The position numbers were made by a program, and so were the translations under genes. Source: Burkholderiales bacterium (GTDB lineage Bacteria > Pseudomonadota > Gammaproteobacteria > Burkholderiales > Burkholderiaceae_C). Taken from it: DNA of 34,683 nucleotides. The stretch spans positions 1 through 34,683 of the forward strand of contig JAEMQF010000298.1 of assembly GCA_022758925.1 (NCBI GenBank), given 5' to 3'. This document shows positions 6,617 through 15,314 of this stretch, piece after piece. The notes under the pieces were generated by a model. That model had not been told where the DNA came from, did not search any database, and saw nothing but the letters and a program-made list of their open reading frames with translations. Position 1 is the stretch's first letter, and each line of letters begins with the position of its first letter.

Positions 6617-8097
6617 GGGGCAGTCTCCAAGCTGTTCCAAAGACGCAATACTGCGTAGGAGCGCCAAGGCCGCCACGCCTGGGCGTGCGCCTCGGCGGCA
6701 GCCGGCGTCGTGACGCCGAAGAGCTGCTGCATCGCTTTCAGCGCCGCAACGTCGCGCGGCGGAAACGCATCTGGCCAGCTCAAGGCGCGCATCGCGATGT
6801 AGTGGGCAGTCCAGGGCCCGATGCCCGGCAGCGCGCACAAGGCTTCGAGCAGTGGCTCGACCACGGCCTGCGGCGCTGCACCTGCGCGCAACAGCGCATC
6901 GATCTCGGGCCAGCCCTGCGCGAGCGCGACGATGGCACCAGCGCGGCTGCGAATGATGCCAAGTGCGGCGATGTCTTCAATCGGCGCCGCGGCCAGGATT
7001 TCGGGTGCGGGAAAGGCGCGGTCGACGTCGGGCCACGGCGTGACCTGCGCACTGCCGAAGCGCGCCACGAGGCGCCGAGCCAAGGTGCGCGCCGCGGCGA
7101 CCGTGACTTGCTGGCCGAGCACGGCGCGCACGGCGAGTTCGAACCCGTCCAGGCTGCCGGGCAGGCGCAGCCCGGGCGCACCGGGCAGATCGACCAGAGC
7201 CGCGTCGATGCTGTGCGGCGCGGCGTCGAGGTCGAGCCAACGCCGCGCCGCGCTTGCGACGCGCGCGCTTGCCATCGCCCATTGCGGGCAATAGCGCAAA
7301 CGCAGCTTCGACGCCTTGGGCTCGAACACCGCTTCGATCCAACCGGCGGCATCGGCGACGACGCCGGCACGCAGCGTGCGGCGCAAGGCCCATGCTTCGA
7401 CGCTTTCGATTCCGGGAATCGCGCGTTGCGCAAAGAAGCGCAGCAACGATGGCGCGTCATACGGCTCGCGCCAACCGAGCGTCAAGGTCACCCCCGGCGA
7501 AAGCACCTGCGCGTCGGGAGCGGCGCTGCGCCGCAACCGCCCCGGGCTCATCCGGTAGCTGTCGGCAAACGCGGCGTTGAAGCGGCGCAGGCTCTTGAAA
7601 CCGCTCGCGAGCGCGACCTGCGTCACCGGCAGTTGCGTGTCGGTGAGCAGTTGTTTCGCGAGCAGCAGCCGGCGTGTCTGCAGATACTGCAGCGGCGTCA
7701 CGCCGTGTTCGGCAAGAAAAATTCTTCGCAGATGGCGCTCGCTCACGCCGAGCAGCGCCGCGAGGTCGCCAATATTCGGTGCATCACCGGACGCGGCGCG
7801 CTGGTCCAGGTGCTGCGCCGCCTGGCGCGCGAGCGTTCGCGAAGCGTCCATCACGCTCCACGGCAGCGCTGCGCCGGGTGCGATTTCAGGGCGGCATTTC
7901 ATGCACGGCCGAAACGCCGCCGCCTCGGCCTGTGCCGGCGTGTCGAAGAAGCGGCAGTTCTCGCGCTTGGGCGTGCGCACGCGGCAGATCGGCCGGCAGT
8001 AGACGCGCGTCGTGGTGACACCGACGAACCAGCGCCCGTCGAAGCGCGCGTCGCGGGCGGTGAGGGCTTGATAGGCGCTGTCGGCGTCGATGGGCAT
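6613..8097 (-). CDS. alkA: Ada-type sensor fused to 3-methyladenine DNA glycosylase (AlkA)
   Basis: 494 residues in three parts. Residues 1-75 form the Ada zinc domain with C34, C38, C65 and C68 (YCRPICR, FRPCMKC); the first Cys would take methyl groups from phosphotriesters. Residues about 85-190 are an AraC-type helix-turn-helix (LLGVSERHLRRIF, VALASGFKSLRRFNAAF). From about 205 onward lies AlkA, with a helix-hairpin-helix LPGIGPWTAHYIAM at 423 and catalytic Asp449 in PPRDVAALKAM. It excises alkylated purines and may also act as a methylation-switched activator of this operon. Unlike E. coli Ada, the O6-methyltransferase is a separate downstream gene. A CATAAT hexamer just upstream of the ATG suggests a very short leader; this is speculative. 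Confidence 0.94.
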   Translation of the reverse strand: MPIDADSAYQALTARDARFDGRWFVGVTTTRVYCRPICRVRTPKRENCRFFDTPAQAEAAAFRPCMKCRPEIAPGAALPWSVMDASRTLARQAAQHLDQRAASGDAPNIGDLAALLGVSERHLRRIFLAEHGVTPLQYLQTRRLLLAKQLLTDTQLPVTQVALASGFKSLRRFNAAFADSYRMSPGRLRRSAAPDAQVLSPGVTLTLGWREPYDAPSLLRFFAQRAIPGIESVEAWALRRTLRAGVVADAAGWIEAVFEPKASKLRLRYCPQWAMASARVASAARRWLDLDAAPHSIDAALVDLPGAPGLRLPGSLDGFELAVRAVLGQQVTVAAARTLARRLVARFGSAQVTPWPDVDRAFPAPEILAAAPIEDIAALGIIRSRAGAIVALAQGWPEIDALLRAGAAPQAVVEPLLEALCALPGIGPWTAHYIAMRALSWPDAFPPRDVAALKAMQQLFGVTTPAAAEAHAQAWRPWRSYAVLRLWNSLETAP

Positions 8098-8187
8098 GGC
8101 GCCGATTATGGGCGGCGGCGGGGAACAGACTCGCCGTTTTCGGACATGTCGCGCCGTGCGGCGCGGGTGGTTCGCGCGTGAGCCGTG

Positions 8188-8481
8188 TCAGGGCGGCGCA
8201 AGGCGAGAACCTCGCCAGATCGTCTTGCGCTCGACCCAGGCGGACGTGGCCTGGCTCATCTGCAGGAAATGCGCTGTCTGCAGGTGGGCCTGGATTGCCG
8301 CTTCATCTTCGTACAACTCGTAGAGGAAGAACAACCGCGGGTCGGCGGCGTCGCGGCAGACGTCGAACTGGTGGCAGCCTGGTTCCGTGGCGCGCGACGC
8401 GCGGGCGTTTTCGACGATGGCTGCCGCGAAGGCAATGATGAATTGCGGCTTGATCCGGAACTCGACCGTCAGCACTTCCAT
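8188..8481 (-). CDS. Antibiotic biosynthesis monooxygenase (ABM/YgiN-like) small protein
   Basis: 97 residues from the internal ATG (MEVLTVEFRIKP). RATEPGCHQFDVCRDAADPRLFFLYELYEDEAAIQAHLQTAHF is the typical ABM dimeric alpha-beta barrel sequence. Relatives are cofactor-free quinol monooxygenases or small isomerase-like enzymes. It lies 37 bases after dctM on the same strand and is probably the last gene of the TRAP operon, where it could act on a catabolic intermediate. The specific reaction is unknown. Confidence 0.8.
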   Translation of the reverse strand: MEVLTVEFRIKPQFIIAFAAAIVENARASRATEPGCHQFDVCRDAADPRLFFLYELYEDEAAIQAHLQTAHFLQMSQATSAWVERKTIWRGSRLAPP

Positions 8482-8518
8482 CGTCAACTCCCGGCCACGT
8501 GTGGGCAACGCATGGCCA

Positions 8519-9811
8519 TCAGCGGAATGACGCGATGAATCGCGGCAGCCACAGCGAAAGGCTCGGGATATAGGTCACGAGCAGCACCACCGCAAGAGTC
8601 GCAGCCAGCAGCGGCCACAAGTGCTTGGTGATCTCGCCGATGCCCACCTTGGCCAGCTTCGCGGCAACGAACAGGGTGCCGCCGACCGGGGGCGTGTAGA
8701 GCGCAATCGCCAGGTTCGCGGTCATGACGACACCGATGTGCACCATATCCATGCCGAAGTGTTTGGCCAATGGCAGGAACAGCGGGGCCGATAGCAGCAT
8801 CGCAGGCAACGGCTCGATGAAGACGCCGAGCAGCAACAGTGCGATGTTGAACAGCAGCAGAAACATCCACGGTTCGGTGGCGACGATCTGGACCCAGGTG
8901 GCAAGCTGTAGTGCCACCTGCTCGACCGTGATCAGCCACGCCATCGCTCCAGTCGCGCCGATCACGAGCATGACGGTGGCGCTGGTGGTGAAGGCGTTGA
9001 GCAGCATTCGCGGCATGTCACGCCAGCTCAGGTCGCGGTAGTAGAAGAGTGACACCACGAGGCCGTAGACCACCGCCACCGCGGCCGATTCGCTGGGTGT
9101 GAACACGCCGGTCCAGATGCCGCCGATGATGATCACCGGCATCAGCAGCGCTGGCCCGGCGTCGCGCGTCGCGGCCCAGATCTGCGCCGGGGACGAGCGT
9201 TCCTCGCCGTTGTCGCATCCGCTGCGTTTGCCATGCCAGACGCAGACCACGATCAGCGCCAGTGCCGAGGCCAGCGCCGGCACCAGGCCGGCCATCGACA
9301 GCGTGCGCATCGACACGCCGGAGATGAAGGCATAGACCAGGAACGGAATCGACAGCGGCATCAACAGTGCGATGGTGCCGGCCACCGCCAGCAATGCCGC
9401 GGCGAAGCCGCGCGAATAGCCGCGCGCCACCATCGACGGAATGACGAGTGAGCCGATGGCAGCGGTGTCGGCGATGGCTGAACCCGAGACGCCACCGAAC
9501 AACGTGCAGCTCATGACCGTGACCACGCCCAGGCCGCCCGGCAGCCAGCCGAACAGCACGCGCGCAAAGGCGACGATGCGTTTGCCGACTCCGCCCTGCG
9601 CCAGCAGTTCGCCGGCAAAGATGAACAGCGGTACGGCGATCAGGATGAAGGGCTCGACGCCGCCGATGAAGGACAGGTAGATGGTTTCGAGTGGGTGCGA
9701 CAGGCCGGCGGCAACGATCACGCCGACGGTGGTGCCGAGCAGCGCATAGAGCAGCGGCACGCCGGCCAGCGCGAGGCCGAAGAACACTGCAAACAGGATA
9801 CCCGCGAGCAT
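8519..9811 (-). CDS. dctM: TRAP transporter large permease (DctM)
   Basis: 430 residues, the usual DctM length, with about twelve hydrophobic segments. Diagnostic stretches are LIAVPLFIFAGELLAQGGVGKRIV, GVSGSAIADTAAIGSLVIPSM and, near the C-terminus, NLAIALYTPPVGGTLFVAAKLA. It forms the sodium-coupled transport channel that receives substrate from the DctP receptor. The start lies three bases after the dctQ stop. The downstream ABM gene is close enough to share the transcript. Confidence 0.95.
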   Translation of the reverse strand: MLAGILFAVFFGLALAGVPLLYALLGTTVGVIVAAGLSHPLETIYLSFIGGVEPFILIAVPLFIFAGELLAQGGVGKRIVAFARVLFGWLPGGLGVVTVMSCTLFGGVSGSAIADTAAIGSLVIPSMVARGYSRGFAAALLAVAGTIALLMPLSIPFLVYAFISGVSMRTLSMAGLVPALASALALIVVCVWHGKRSGCDNGEERSSPAQIWAATRDAGPALLMPVIIIGGIWTGVFTPSESAAVAVVYGLVVSLFYYRDLSWRDMPRMLLNAFTTSATVMLVIGATGAMAWLITVEQVALQLATWVQIVATEPWMFLLLFNIALLLLGVFIEPLPAMLLSAPLFLPLAKHFGMDMVHIGVVMTANLAIALYTPPVGGTLFVAAKLAKVGIGEITKHLWPLLAATLAVVLLVTYIPSLSLWLPRFIASFR

Positions 9812-9814
9812 CGT

Positions 9815-10372
9815 TCAGGCGCCCCAGCGCTGCGCGCGCGTCTCGCCACGAACGATGCGAAGCAGGTCCCAGCCGACCCAGACCGCCATCGCGAAGCAAC
9901 CCACGGGCATGCCCAGGTACTGCACCGACATCGGAATCTGCAGCACCGTGAGCTCATTGCTCCAGCCGGTCACGACCAGGCTCGCACCGAACCAGACCAG
10001 CGAGCCGAGCACGGCCAGCGCGACGACGTTGACCGCTGCGTCGGCCACGTCGCGCGCTCGGCCGTCGAGCTTGTCGATGACTTCGGTGATCGTCATCTGG
10101 GCACCGCGGCGCGCCGCGCAGGCGCCACCGAGAAAGGTGACCCAGACCATCAGCAGTTCGGCCAGTTCCGTGACCCAGGCCAGGTCTTTCTGAATCACGT
10201 GCAAGAGCACGTTGAAGAAGATGAGACCGATCATCGTGGCGCCGATGACGATGACGGCCCAGTCGATGACATCGCCGAACAAGGCGAGTCCGCGCGGCGC
10301 GGGCGGCGCGAGCGGCAGAAACGAGCCGTCCTGGCCGCTCCCGCCCTCGATGGAATGCTGCGTCTCGCTCAC
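9815..10372 (-). CDS. dctQ: TRAP transporter small permease (DctQ)
   Basis: About 185 residues with four hydrophobic segments (around VIDWAVIVIGATMIGLIFF, AELLMVWVTFLGGACAARRG, VVALAVLGSLVWFGASLVV, PVGCFAMAVWVGWDLL), the DctQ pattern. The GTG at 10372 is preferred over the tracked one at 10378 because a GGAGG sits five bases before it, whereas 10378 overlaps that site. It lies between dctP and dctM with only a few bases either side. Confidence 0.92.
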   Translation of the reverse strand: MSETQHSIEGGSGQDGSFLPLAPPAPRGLALFGDVIDWAVIVIGATMIGLIFFNVLLHVIQKDLAWVTELAELLMVWVTFLGGACAARRGAQMTITEVIDKLDGRARDVADAAVNVVALAVLGSLVWFGASLVVTGWSNELTVLQIPMSVQYLGMPVGCFAMAVWVGWDLLRIVRGETRAQRWGA

Positions 10373-10387
10373 TCGCACCTCCCGCCG

Positions 10388-11401
10388 TCACTTGGCCGGC
10401 ATGGCCTTGCGCACGACGTCGGCGTCGGCCAGGATCGCATCGACGTCGGCGCCGTACTTCTCCTTCGCCTTGGCGTAAGCCGGCTGCACGGCGTCACGGA
10501 ACGGCGCCAGATTCGGCCGGCCGATCTTCGCGCCCTTGCCTTGCATGTCGGCCAGCTGTGCATCCTCCGCCGCGCGCACTTCCTTGCGGCTCCAGTCGGC
10601 TGCCTCGGTCGCCGCTTTGGTGATCGCGTCGCGGTCGGCGGGCGAGAGCTTCTGCCAAGTCTTTTCCGAGATCGTCAGCGGAATCGGGCTGTAGACATGT
10701 TTGGTGAGAGTGACATGCGGCGCGACCTCGTAGAACTTGTTGGCGTAGATGGTGTCGATCGGGTTTTCCTGGCCCTGCACGGCGCCCTGTTGAATCGCGA
10801 GATAGACCTCGGGCAAGGGCATGATCTGCAGCGTGAAGCCCATCGCCTCGAGCGTCCAGCGCATCATTTCGTTCGGAAACGTGCGCAGCTTCTTGCCCTT
10901 CGCGTCGGCCGGTGTGTTGAGCACGTCCTTGGTGGTCATGCTGCGAAAGCCGGCCTCGAAGTTCGACAGGAAACGGAAGCCCTTGTCCGGCCCCTTCGCA
11001 AACTGCGCTTGCAGCCACTTCGATTCGTCATACAACTTCCAGCCCTGGTCGTAACTCTCGACCAGGTAGGGCAGCGCCGTCAGGTTCAGCGTCGGGATGT
11101 GTGTGGCGTAGGTGCCGGTGCCGCTGACCGTGACATCGATCCCGCCGAGCTGCAGTTGCTCGACCGCCTTCGGGTCGTTCGCGAGCTGGCCGGCCGGGAA
11201 CACCTGCACCTTGTAGCGGCCGCTGGTGTACTGATCGACCTTTTGCCCGAACAGCTCCGCCGCCTTTTGGCGCAGGCCGCCCGGCTGGTCGGTGTGGCTG
11301 AACTTGAGAATGGTCTGGGCCAGTGCCGGTGTGGCCAGGCCGACTGCCGCGGCGAGCGCGGCGGCGAGGGTGATGCGGCGCATCGTGTGTTTGGATTGCA
11401 C
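10388..11401 (-). CDS. dctP: TRAP transporter periplasmic substrate-binding protein (DctP)
   Basis: 337 residues if started at the GTG at 11401, which has AGGAGA four bases upstream; the ATG at 11383 is the alternative. Both give a signal peptide (LAAALAAAVGLATPALAQ). The mature part has KFSHTDQPGG, the conserved PLPEVYLAIQQGAVQGQENP region and a C-terminal helical tail. The Arg usually contacting a substrate carboxylate precedes GKKLRTFP. It presents an organic acid to DctQM. Neighbouring dehydrogenases and an SMP-30 lactonase suggest a sugar acid or hydroxy acid; this is inference. Confidence 0.93.
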   Translation of the reverse strand: MQSKHTMRRITLAAALAAAVGLATPALAQTILKFSHTDQPGGLRQKAAELFGQKVDQYTSGRYKVQVFPAGQLANDPKAVEQLQLGGIDVTVSGTGTYATHIPTLNLTALPYLVESYDQGWKLYDESKWLQAQFAKGPDKGFRFLSNFEAGFRSMTTKDVLNTPADAKGKKLRTFPNEMMRWTLEAMGFTLQIMPLPEVYLAIQQGAVQGQENPIDTIYANKFYEVAPHVTLTKHVYSPIPLTISEKTWQKLSPADRDAITKAATEAADWSRKEVRAAEDAQLADMQGKGAKIGRPNLAPFRDAVQPAYAKAKEKYGADVDAILADADVVRKAMPAK

Positions 11402-11436
11402 GGGGTCTCCTTCAGAGGTTGGGGTGGGGTGGTGAC

Positions 11437-12504
11437 TCAGCCGGCGTCTGGTGCTCTCGGCTGCAAGGGATCGAATCTGGCCAAGACAATGCGCCGGTGC
11501 ACGGCGGCAGAGTGATAGACAGCGGCCTGCACGCGCAGGTTGGTCAGGTATTCGCGAGCCGTGTTTTCGAGTGGCGTGCCAGAGCGAAAATGGGCCACGA
11601 CATGGCGTTGCAGCCACTCGCAGGCGCCGCCGCCGAAGGTGTCGTCCGGGCCGCGGTCGTAGGCGTGTTCGGCCTCGGCGCCATGATGCGGCTTCCACCA
11701 CAGGCGCGCTTCGCCGTCCAGGCGCAGTACACCGGCTGAGCCTTCGATCCAGGCTTCGCCCATCGTGCGCCTCGGGTTGGTCGCGACATGGTCGTTGAGG
11801 CGATTCGCGTCGAACAGGCCGGTGGCACCGCCGTCGAATCCGAAGACGACGATGCCGGCGTCTTCACCCGCGATCACCGGGTTGATGCGCCGCAATGAGG
11901 CGTAGACCGACCGCACCTCGCCGGCCAGGTAGCGGAAGGTGTCGATCCAGTGGATCGCCGTCTCCTTGATCAGGAAGAGCGGCATCTGCTGGAAGTAGGG
12001 CTGGCGGTCGAGATAGGCGCGCGGGCCTTGGCCGTCGCCCGGGCGCAGGCGGAACGCCACGCTGTGCAAAGTGCCGAGTCTGCCGGCGTCGAGCAGGCGT
12101 TTTGCTTCCCGGTACCAGGGTTGCCAGCGGATGTTTTCGTGGATCACCAGCGCCACGTCGGCCTTTTCAGCCAGTTCCGTGATCGCCACCGCATCGGCAT
12201 AGTCGACACCGAACGGCTTTTGGCAGATGGTCGGGATGCCGGCTGCAACGCACTGCGCAACGAAGGCGTGGTGCGTATCGGGCGGCGTGATGATGTCCAC
12301 CAGATCTGGCCGCGTGACTGCCAGCGCGGCATCCAGCGAGCCGAACACGGCGCCGATGCCGAAGCGGTCAGCCAGCGCCTTCGCCTTCGCAGAATCGCGG
12401 TTGACGATACCCACGCACTCAACTTCGGCGATGCGTTGCCAGCCCAGGTACTGGAACTGGCTGAAGTAGCCGGCACCGACGCCGAGCACGCGCAGAGGGT
12501 TCAC
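11437..12504 (-). CDS. Gfo/Idh/MocA-family NAD(P)-dependent oxidoreductase
   Basis: 355 residues from the GTG giving MNPLRVLGVGAGYFSQF; the longer tracked frame runs into the upstream dehydrogenase gene. The N-terminus is a Rossmann fold (GVGAGYF), followed by VDIITPPDTHHAFV and CQKPFGVDYADA, where the catalytic-region Lys of the EKP motif is kept but Glu is Gln. The C-terminal domain includes LIKETAIHWIDTFRYLAGE with the usual active-site His. Members oxidise hydroxyl groups of sugars, inositols and sugar acids. Its place in the TRAP operon points to oxidation of the imported compound. Confidence 0.9.
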   Translation of the reverse strand: MNPLRVLGVGAGYFSQFQYLGWQRIAEVECVGIVNRDSAKAKALADRFGIGAVFGSLDAALAVTRPDLVDIITPPDTHHAFVAQCVAAGIPTICQKPFGVDYADAVAITELAEKADVALVIHENIRWQPWYREAKRLLDAGRLGTLHSVAFRLRPGDGQGPRAYLDRQPYFQQMPLFLIKETAIHWIDTFRYLAGEVRSVYASLRRINPVIAGEDAGIVVFGFDGGATGLFDANRLNDHVATNPRRTMGEAWIEGSAGVLRLDGEARLWWKPHHGAEAEHAYDRGPDDTFGGGACEWLQRHVVAHFRSGTPLENTAREYLTNLRVQAAVYHSAAVHRRIVLARFDPLQPRAPDAG

Positions 12505-12514
12505 GCCTGCGGCC

Positions 12515-13600
12515 TCAGAGGTTGGAAGCGACCGCGGCGGCGATCGCGGCAGTGCCGTCACGCCCGCCGAACTCGTAGGGCAGGATGCGGCCTGAGGCGA
12601 ACACGGCGTCCACCGCCTGCTCGATGCGCCGCGCGCCGGCGGCGAGTGCTGGGTTGGCATGCCGCTCGGCGAGCCAATCGAGCATCAACGCGGCCGACAG
12701 GATGGTGGCGGTGGGGTTGGCCTTGCCCTGGCCCGCGATGTCGGGCGCGGAGCCGTGGCAGGGCTGGAACAGGCCATGGTGGTCGCCGACATCGGCTGAC
12801 GGCGCCATGCCCATGCCCCCGATCAGCGCCGCGGTCTGGTCCGACAGAATGTCGCCGAACATGTTTTCGGTGACCAAGACGTCGAACTCCCAGGGCCTGC
12901 GAATCAGGTCAAGCGCGGTGGCGTCGATGTAGTTGTGGCGCGCCTCGATCTCGGGGAAGGCGCGGGCGCGTTCGTCGAAGATCTTGCGGAAGAAGGCCAT
13001 CGACACGAACACGTTGGCCTTGTCGACGCAGGTCACACGCCCCGGCAGGCCACGCAGCTTGCGGCGCTGCGCGAGCCTGAACGCGAAGTCGTGCACGCGC
13101 TCGCTGCCACGCCGGCTGATGACCATCGTGTCGCGGGCCTCGCGGTCGTCGTCGATAACGCCCTTGCCGCGCGAGGCGAACAGGCCCTCGGTGGACTCGC
13201 GCACCACGACCAGGTCAATGTCCTTGGCGCGAGGGTCTGCCAGCGGCAGACGCACACCGGGGATCGCACGCGCCGGCCGCACACCGGCGTACAACTCGAG
13301 TTCGACCCGCAAGTCGAGCTGCGGCGCGATCTCGGTGCCGTCGGGATAGCGGATCTCGGGCCAGCCCATCGCGCCGAACAGGATCGAATCGGCCTTGCGT
13401 GCGGCCTCGAGCGTGGCCGCCGGCAAAGCGTCTCCGCTTTTGCGAAAGTGCTGTGCGCCGGCGGGATGGTCGTGAAAGCGAAAGCCGAACGGCGCACCCT
13501 GCGCCACACGCTCGATCAGGGGCACCGTGGCGGCAATGACTTCAACGCCGATGCCGTCGCCGGGCAGCACGCAAATGTCGAAGCTTGTCTTGATTGACAC
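12515..13600 (-). CDS. Isocitrate/isopropylmalate dehydrogenase-family enzyme
   Basis: 361 residues starting at GTG (MSIKTSFDICVLPGDGIG). Family motifs: LPGDGIGVEV at the N-terminus, VVVRESTEGLFASRGKG, the catalytic Lys/Asp region VTCVDKANVF and NMFGDILSDQTAALIGGMGMAPSADVG, then HGSAPDIAGQGKANPTATILSAALML. These enzymes oxidatively decarboxylate 2-hydroxy acids such as 3-isopropylmalate, tartrate or malate with NAD. Because it sits in a catabolic TRAP operon away from leuCD, a tartrate- or substituted-malate-type substrate is more likely than leucine synthesis. It follows the GntR gene by 13 bases. Confidence 0.9.
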   Translation of the reverse strand: MSIKTSFDICVLPGDGIGVEVIAATVPLIERVAQGAPFGFRFHDHPAGAQHFRKSGDALPAATLEAARKADSILFGAMGWPEIRYPDGTEIAPQLDLRVELELYAGVRPARAIPGVRLPLADPRAKDIDLVVVRESTEGLFASRGKGVIDDDREARDTMVISRRGSERVHDFAFRLAQRRKLRGLPGRVTCVDKANVFVSMAFFRKIFDERARAFPEIEARHNYIDATALDLIRRPWEFDVLVTENMFGDILSDQTAALIGGMGMAPSADVGDHHGLFQPCHGSAPDIAGQGKANPTATILSAALMLDWLAERHANPALAAGARRIEQAVDAVFASGRILPYEFGGRDGTAAIAAAVASNL

Positions 13601-13613
13601 GTGGGGTTCCGAT

Positions 13614-14294
13614 TCAAAGGTGTTGCAGGCGGTAGTGTTCGAAGATCGCGATCAACTCAGCGCTCGCCCGCGCACGGTGCGCACGCGTGACCCGGGCGGC
13701 GCCCTCGGCATCACCTGCACGCAGGCGCTCCACCATCTGCATGTGCTCCCTGGTCGAGCTCACCGGCTTGGGCCGCAGGCGCAAGGTGAACAAACGCGCA
13801 CGATGCGCCCGGTCCCAGTAGTTCAGGACCGTGGCCTGCAACTGGCGGTTGCCGGCGAGGTCCAGCAAGTGGGAGTGAAAGCGCTCATCGGCTGCGGCCC
13901 AGGCGTCGAGGTCATCGGCCTTGAGCGCCTTGTCCATAGCTCTGTTCGCATCGAGCAAGGGCTTCAATTCGGCATCGCTCGGCTTGCGCCGCGCCAGCAA
14001 CTCGGCCGCCATGCATTCGAGTGCGGTGAGGATTTGGTAGATCTCGCGCATGTCGGCCGGCGACACCGGCAGCACCCGCATGCCGTGGCGCGGAATCACC
14101 TGCACCAGGCCTTCGTTGTGGAGTCGACTCAGGGCCTCGTGCACCGGCGTGCGGCTCATGCCGAGCGCGAGCGCCACCTCCTGCTCGAGCGCGCGGTGGC
14201 CGGGCGGCCAGACGTTGTCGAGGATGCGCCGGCGGATCTGTTCGTAGGCGGCATCGACCATCGAAGCGGACGCGTTCACCGGCTGCGTCTTCAT
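13614..14294 (-). CDS. GntR-family (FadR/FCD subfamily) transcriptional regulator
   Basis: 226 residues from the ATG at 14294. The N-terminal winged helix reads AYEQIRRRILDNVWPPGHRALEQEVA then LGMSRTPVHEALSRLHNEGLVQVIPRHGMRV, classic GntR. The C-terminal helical FCD domain has the metal-binding Asp/His pattern (around FHSHLLDLAGN and REHMQMVERLRAGD). It would sense a small carboxylate, often with a bound metal. Its start overlaps the SMP-30 stop by ATGA, so it is expressed with the operon it probably controls through the palindrome at 15285-15314. Confidence 0.93.
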   Translation of the reverse strand: MKTQPVNASASMVDAAYEQIRRRILDNVWPPGHRALEQEVALALGMSRTPVHEALSRLHNEGLVQVIPRHGMRVLPVSPADMREIYQILTALECMAAELLARRKPSDAELKPLLDANRAMDKALKADDLDAWAAADERFHSHLLDLAGNRQLQATVLNYWDRAHRARLFTLRLRPKPVSSTREHMQMVERLRAGDAEGAARVTRAHRARASAELIAIFEHYRLQHL

Positions 14295-15292
14295 GCCACG
14301 TTCCAGTGCGCCGGTACCGCGCCGGCGACCGGCAGCGCCAGCGTCGCGAGGCTGTCGCCGAGCAGGCAGCCGAGCACGGCCGTGCGGCGCTGCGGCCCCG
14401 CGAAAGCGATGCTCGAGATGTTGCGCAGTACCTGGCTGCGAACGCCGTCCAGATGCGGGCGGCCCATCTGCGCCGCTTCGTAGGCCGCCTCGACCCACGC
14501 CAGGTGCTCGGCGTCAGCGTCTTCGAGCCAAAGTGTCTGGCTGCCGTCAGGTGCGACACGGATCAGCCGGTTGCTGACGATGCTCACGACCCAGGCGTGG
14601 CCGGCTTCGTCGAACGCCAGGCCATCGGGAAAGGTGCCGGGGCCGAATTCCGTGACCGTCTCGCGTGCCCCGAGCGACCCATTCGAGCGCAGCGAAAAAC
14701 GCGACAGGCGGCGCGCGAAGGTTTCGTTGACATAGAGCCATGCGCCGCCAGGATGCAGGGCCACTTCGTTCGTGTAGCCCAGGCCGTCGGCGACCACCGC
14801 AGCCCGGCCGTCTGGCTGCACGCAGGCGATGAAGCCGTCGTTGCAACTGCGCCGGTAGCCCAGCGCGCGCGGCACGAGGCGTGTGCTGACCGTGACCCAG
14901 GTGCGCCCAGCCGCGTCGCGGAGCACGAAGTTGGTCGGTGGCAGCGCCTCGCCCGCCACCTCCAGCAACCAGGGTTCGACCCGACCGTCGCGCATCAGCC
15001 GATACACGCCGCCTTGCTCAGCACCCAGGTGTGCAATCAGGAAGCTGCCGTCGGCGAGCAGCGCGATTCCGTTTGGCCGAAGCCCAGCGCCACCCGGCAG
15101 CCGGCCGGAGTAGAGCCGCTGCGTTCCGTCTGGCAGGCGATGCGCCACGCCGCCGCGCCAATCGGCGCTGTAGAGGTCGCCATGGGCCGTCGCCAGCACA
15201 CATTCCGGGCGCACAAGACCGGTGCCGACATGGCCGAGAGATTGCAGTGAAGAACGCGGCGCGGCAGCGCCACTGTACGTCAAGGAATTCAT
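14291..15292 (-). CDS. SMP-30/gluconolactonase-family protein
   Basis: About 333 residues forming a six-bladed beta-propeller. Family landmarks are LVRPECVLATAHGDLYSADWRGG at the N-terminus (metal-binding Glu region), LGYTNEVALHPGGAWLYVNET (Asn) and FPDGLAFDEAGHAWV (Asp). It probably hydrolyses an aldonolactone or similar lactone. The start is uncertain: in-frame GTG/ATG codons at 15328, 15316, 15304 and 15292 all lie in or beside the palindromic operator and none has a clear ribosome-binding site. 15292 is chosen as the first ATG that leaves most of the palindrome upstream. It is the first gene of the TRAP operon. Confidence 0.87.
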   Translation of the reverse strand: MNSLTYSGAAAPRSSLQSLGHVGTGLVRPECVLATAHGDLYSADWRGGVAHRLPDGTQRLYSGRLPGGAGLRPNGIALLADGSFLIAHLGAEQGGVYRLMRDGRVEPWLLEVAGEALPPTNFVLRDAAGRTWVTVSTRLVPRALGYRRSCNDGFIACVQPDGRAAVVADGLGYTNEVALHPGGAWLYVNETFARRLSRFSLRSNGSLGARETVTEFGPGTFPDGLAFDEAGHAWVVSIVSNRLIRVAPDGSQTLWLEDADAEHLAWVEAAYEAAQMGRPHLDGVRSQVLRNISSIAFAGPQRRTAVLGCLLGDSLATLALPVAGAVPAHWNVA

Positions 15293-15314
15293 TAACGTAT
15301 ACATTAATGAATTC
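15285..15314. promoter_or_regulatory. 30-bp palindromic operator, probable GntR/FadR-type site
   Basis: GAATTCATTAA and TTAATGAATTC form a perfect 11-bp inverted repeat around CGTATACA. Extending inward, 14 of 15 base pairs match, with GTATAC at the dyad. Inverted repeats with GT...AC at the dyad are typical for FadR-subfamily GntR regulators, and such a gene is encoded two reading frames downstream. The site is AT-rich in a GC-rich region and coincides with the putative start region of the SMP-30 gene, so binding there would block transcription or initiation. Confidence 0.75.

Noticed and set aside
6328-8181. 617-residue plus-strand ORF opposite the Ada/AlkA gene
   Set aside because: Antisense shadow; no recognisable domain, and the opposite strand carries intact repair enzymes.
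9695-11515. 606-residue plus-strand ORF opposite dctM/dctQ/dctP
   Set aside because: Shadow frame with no family features; it covers three well-defined transporter genes.
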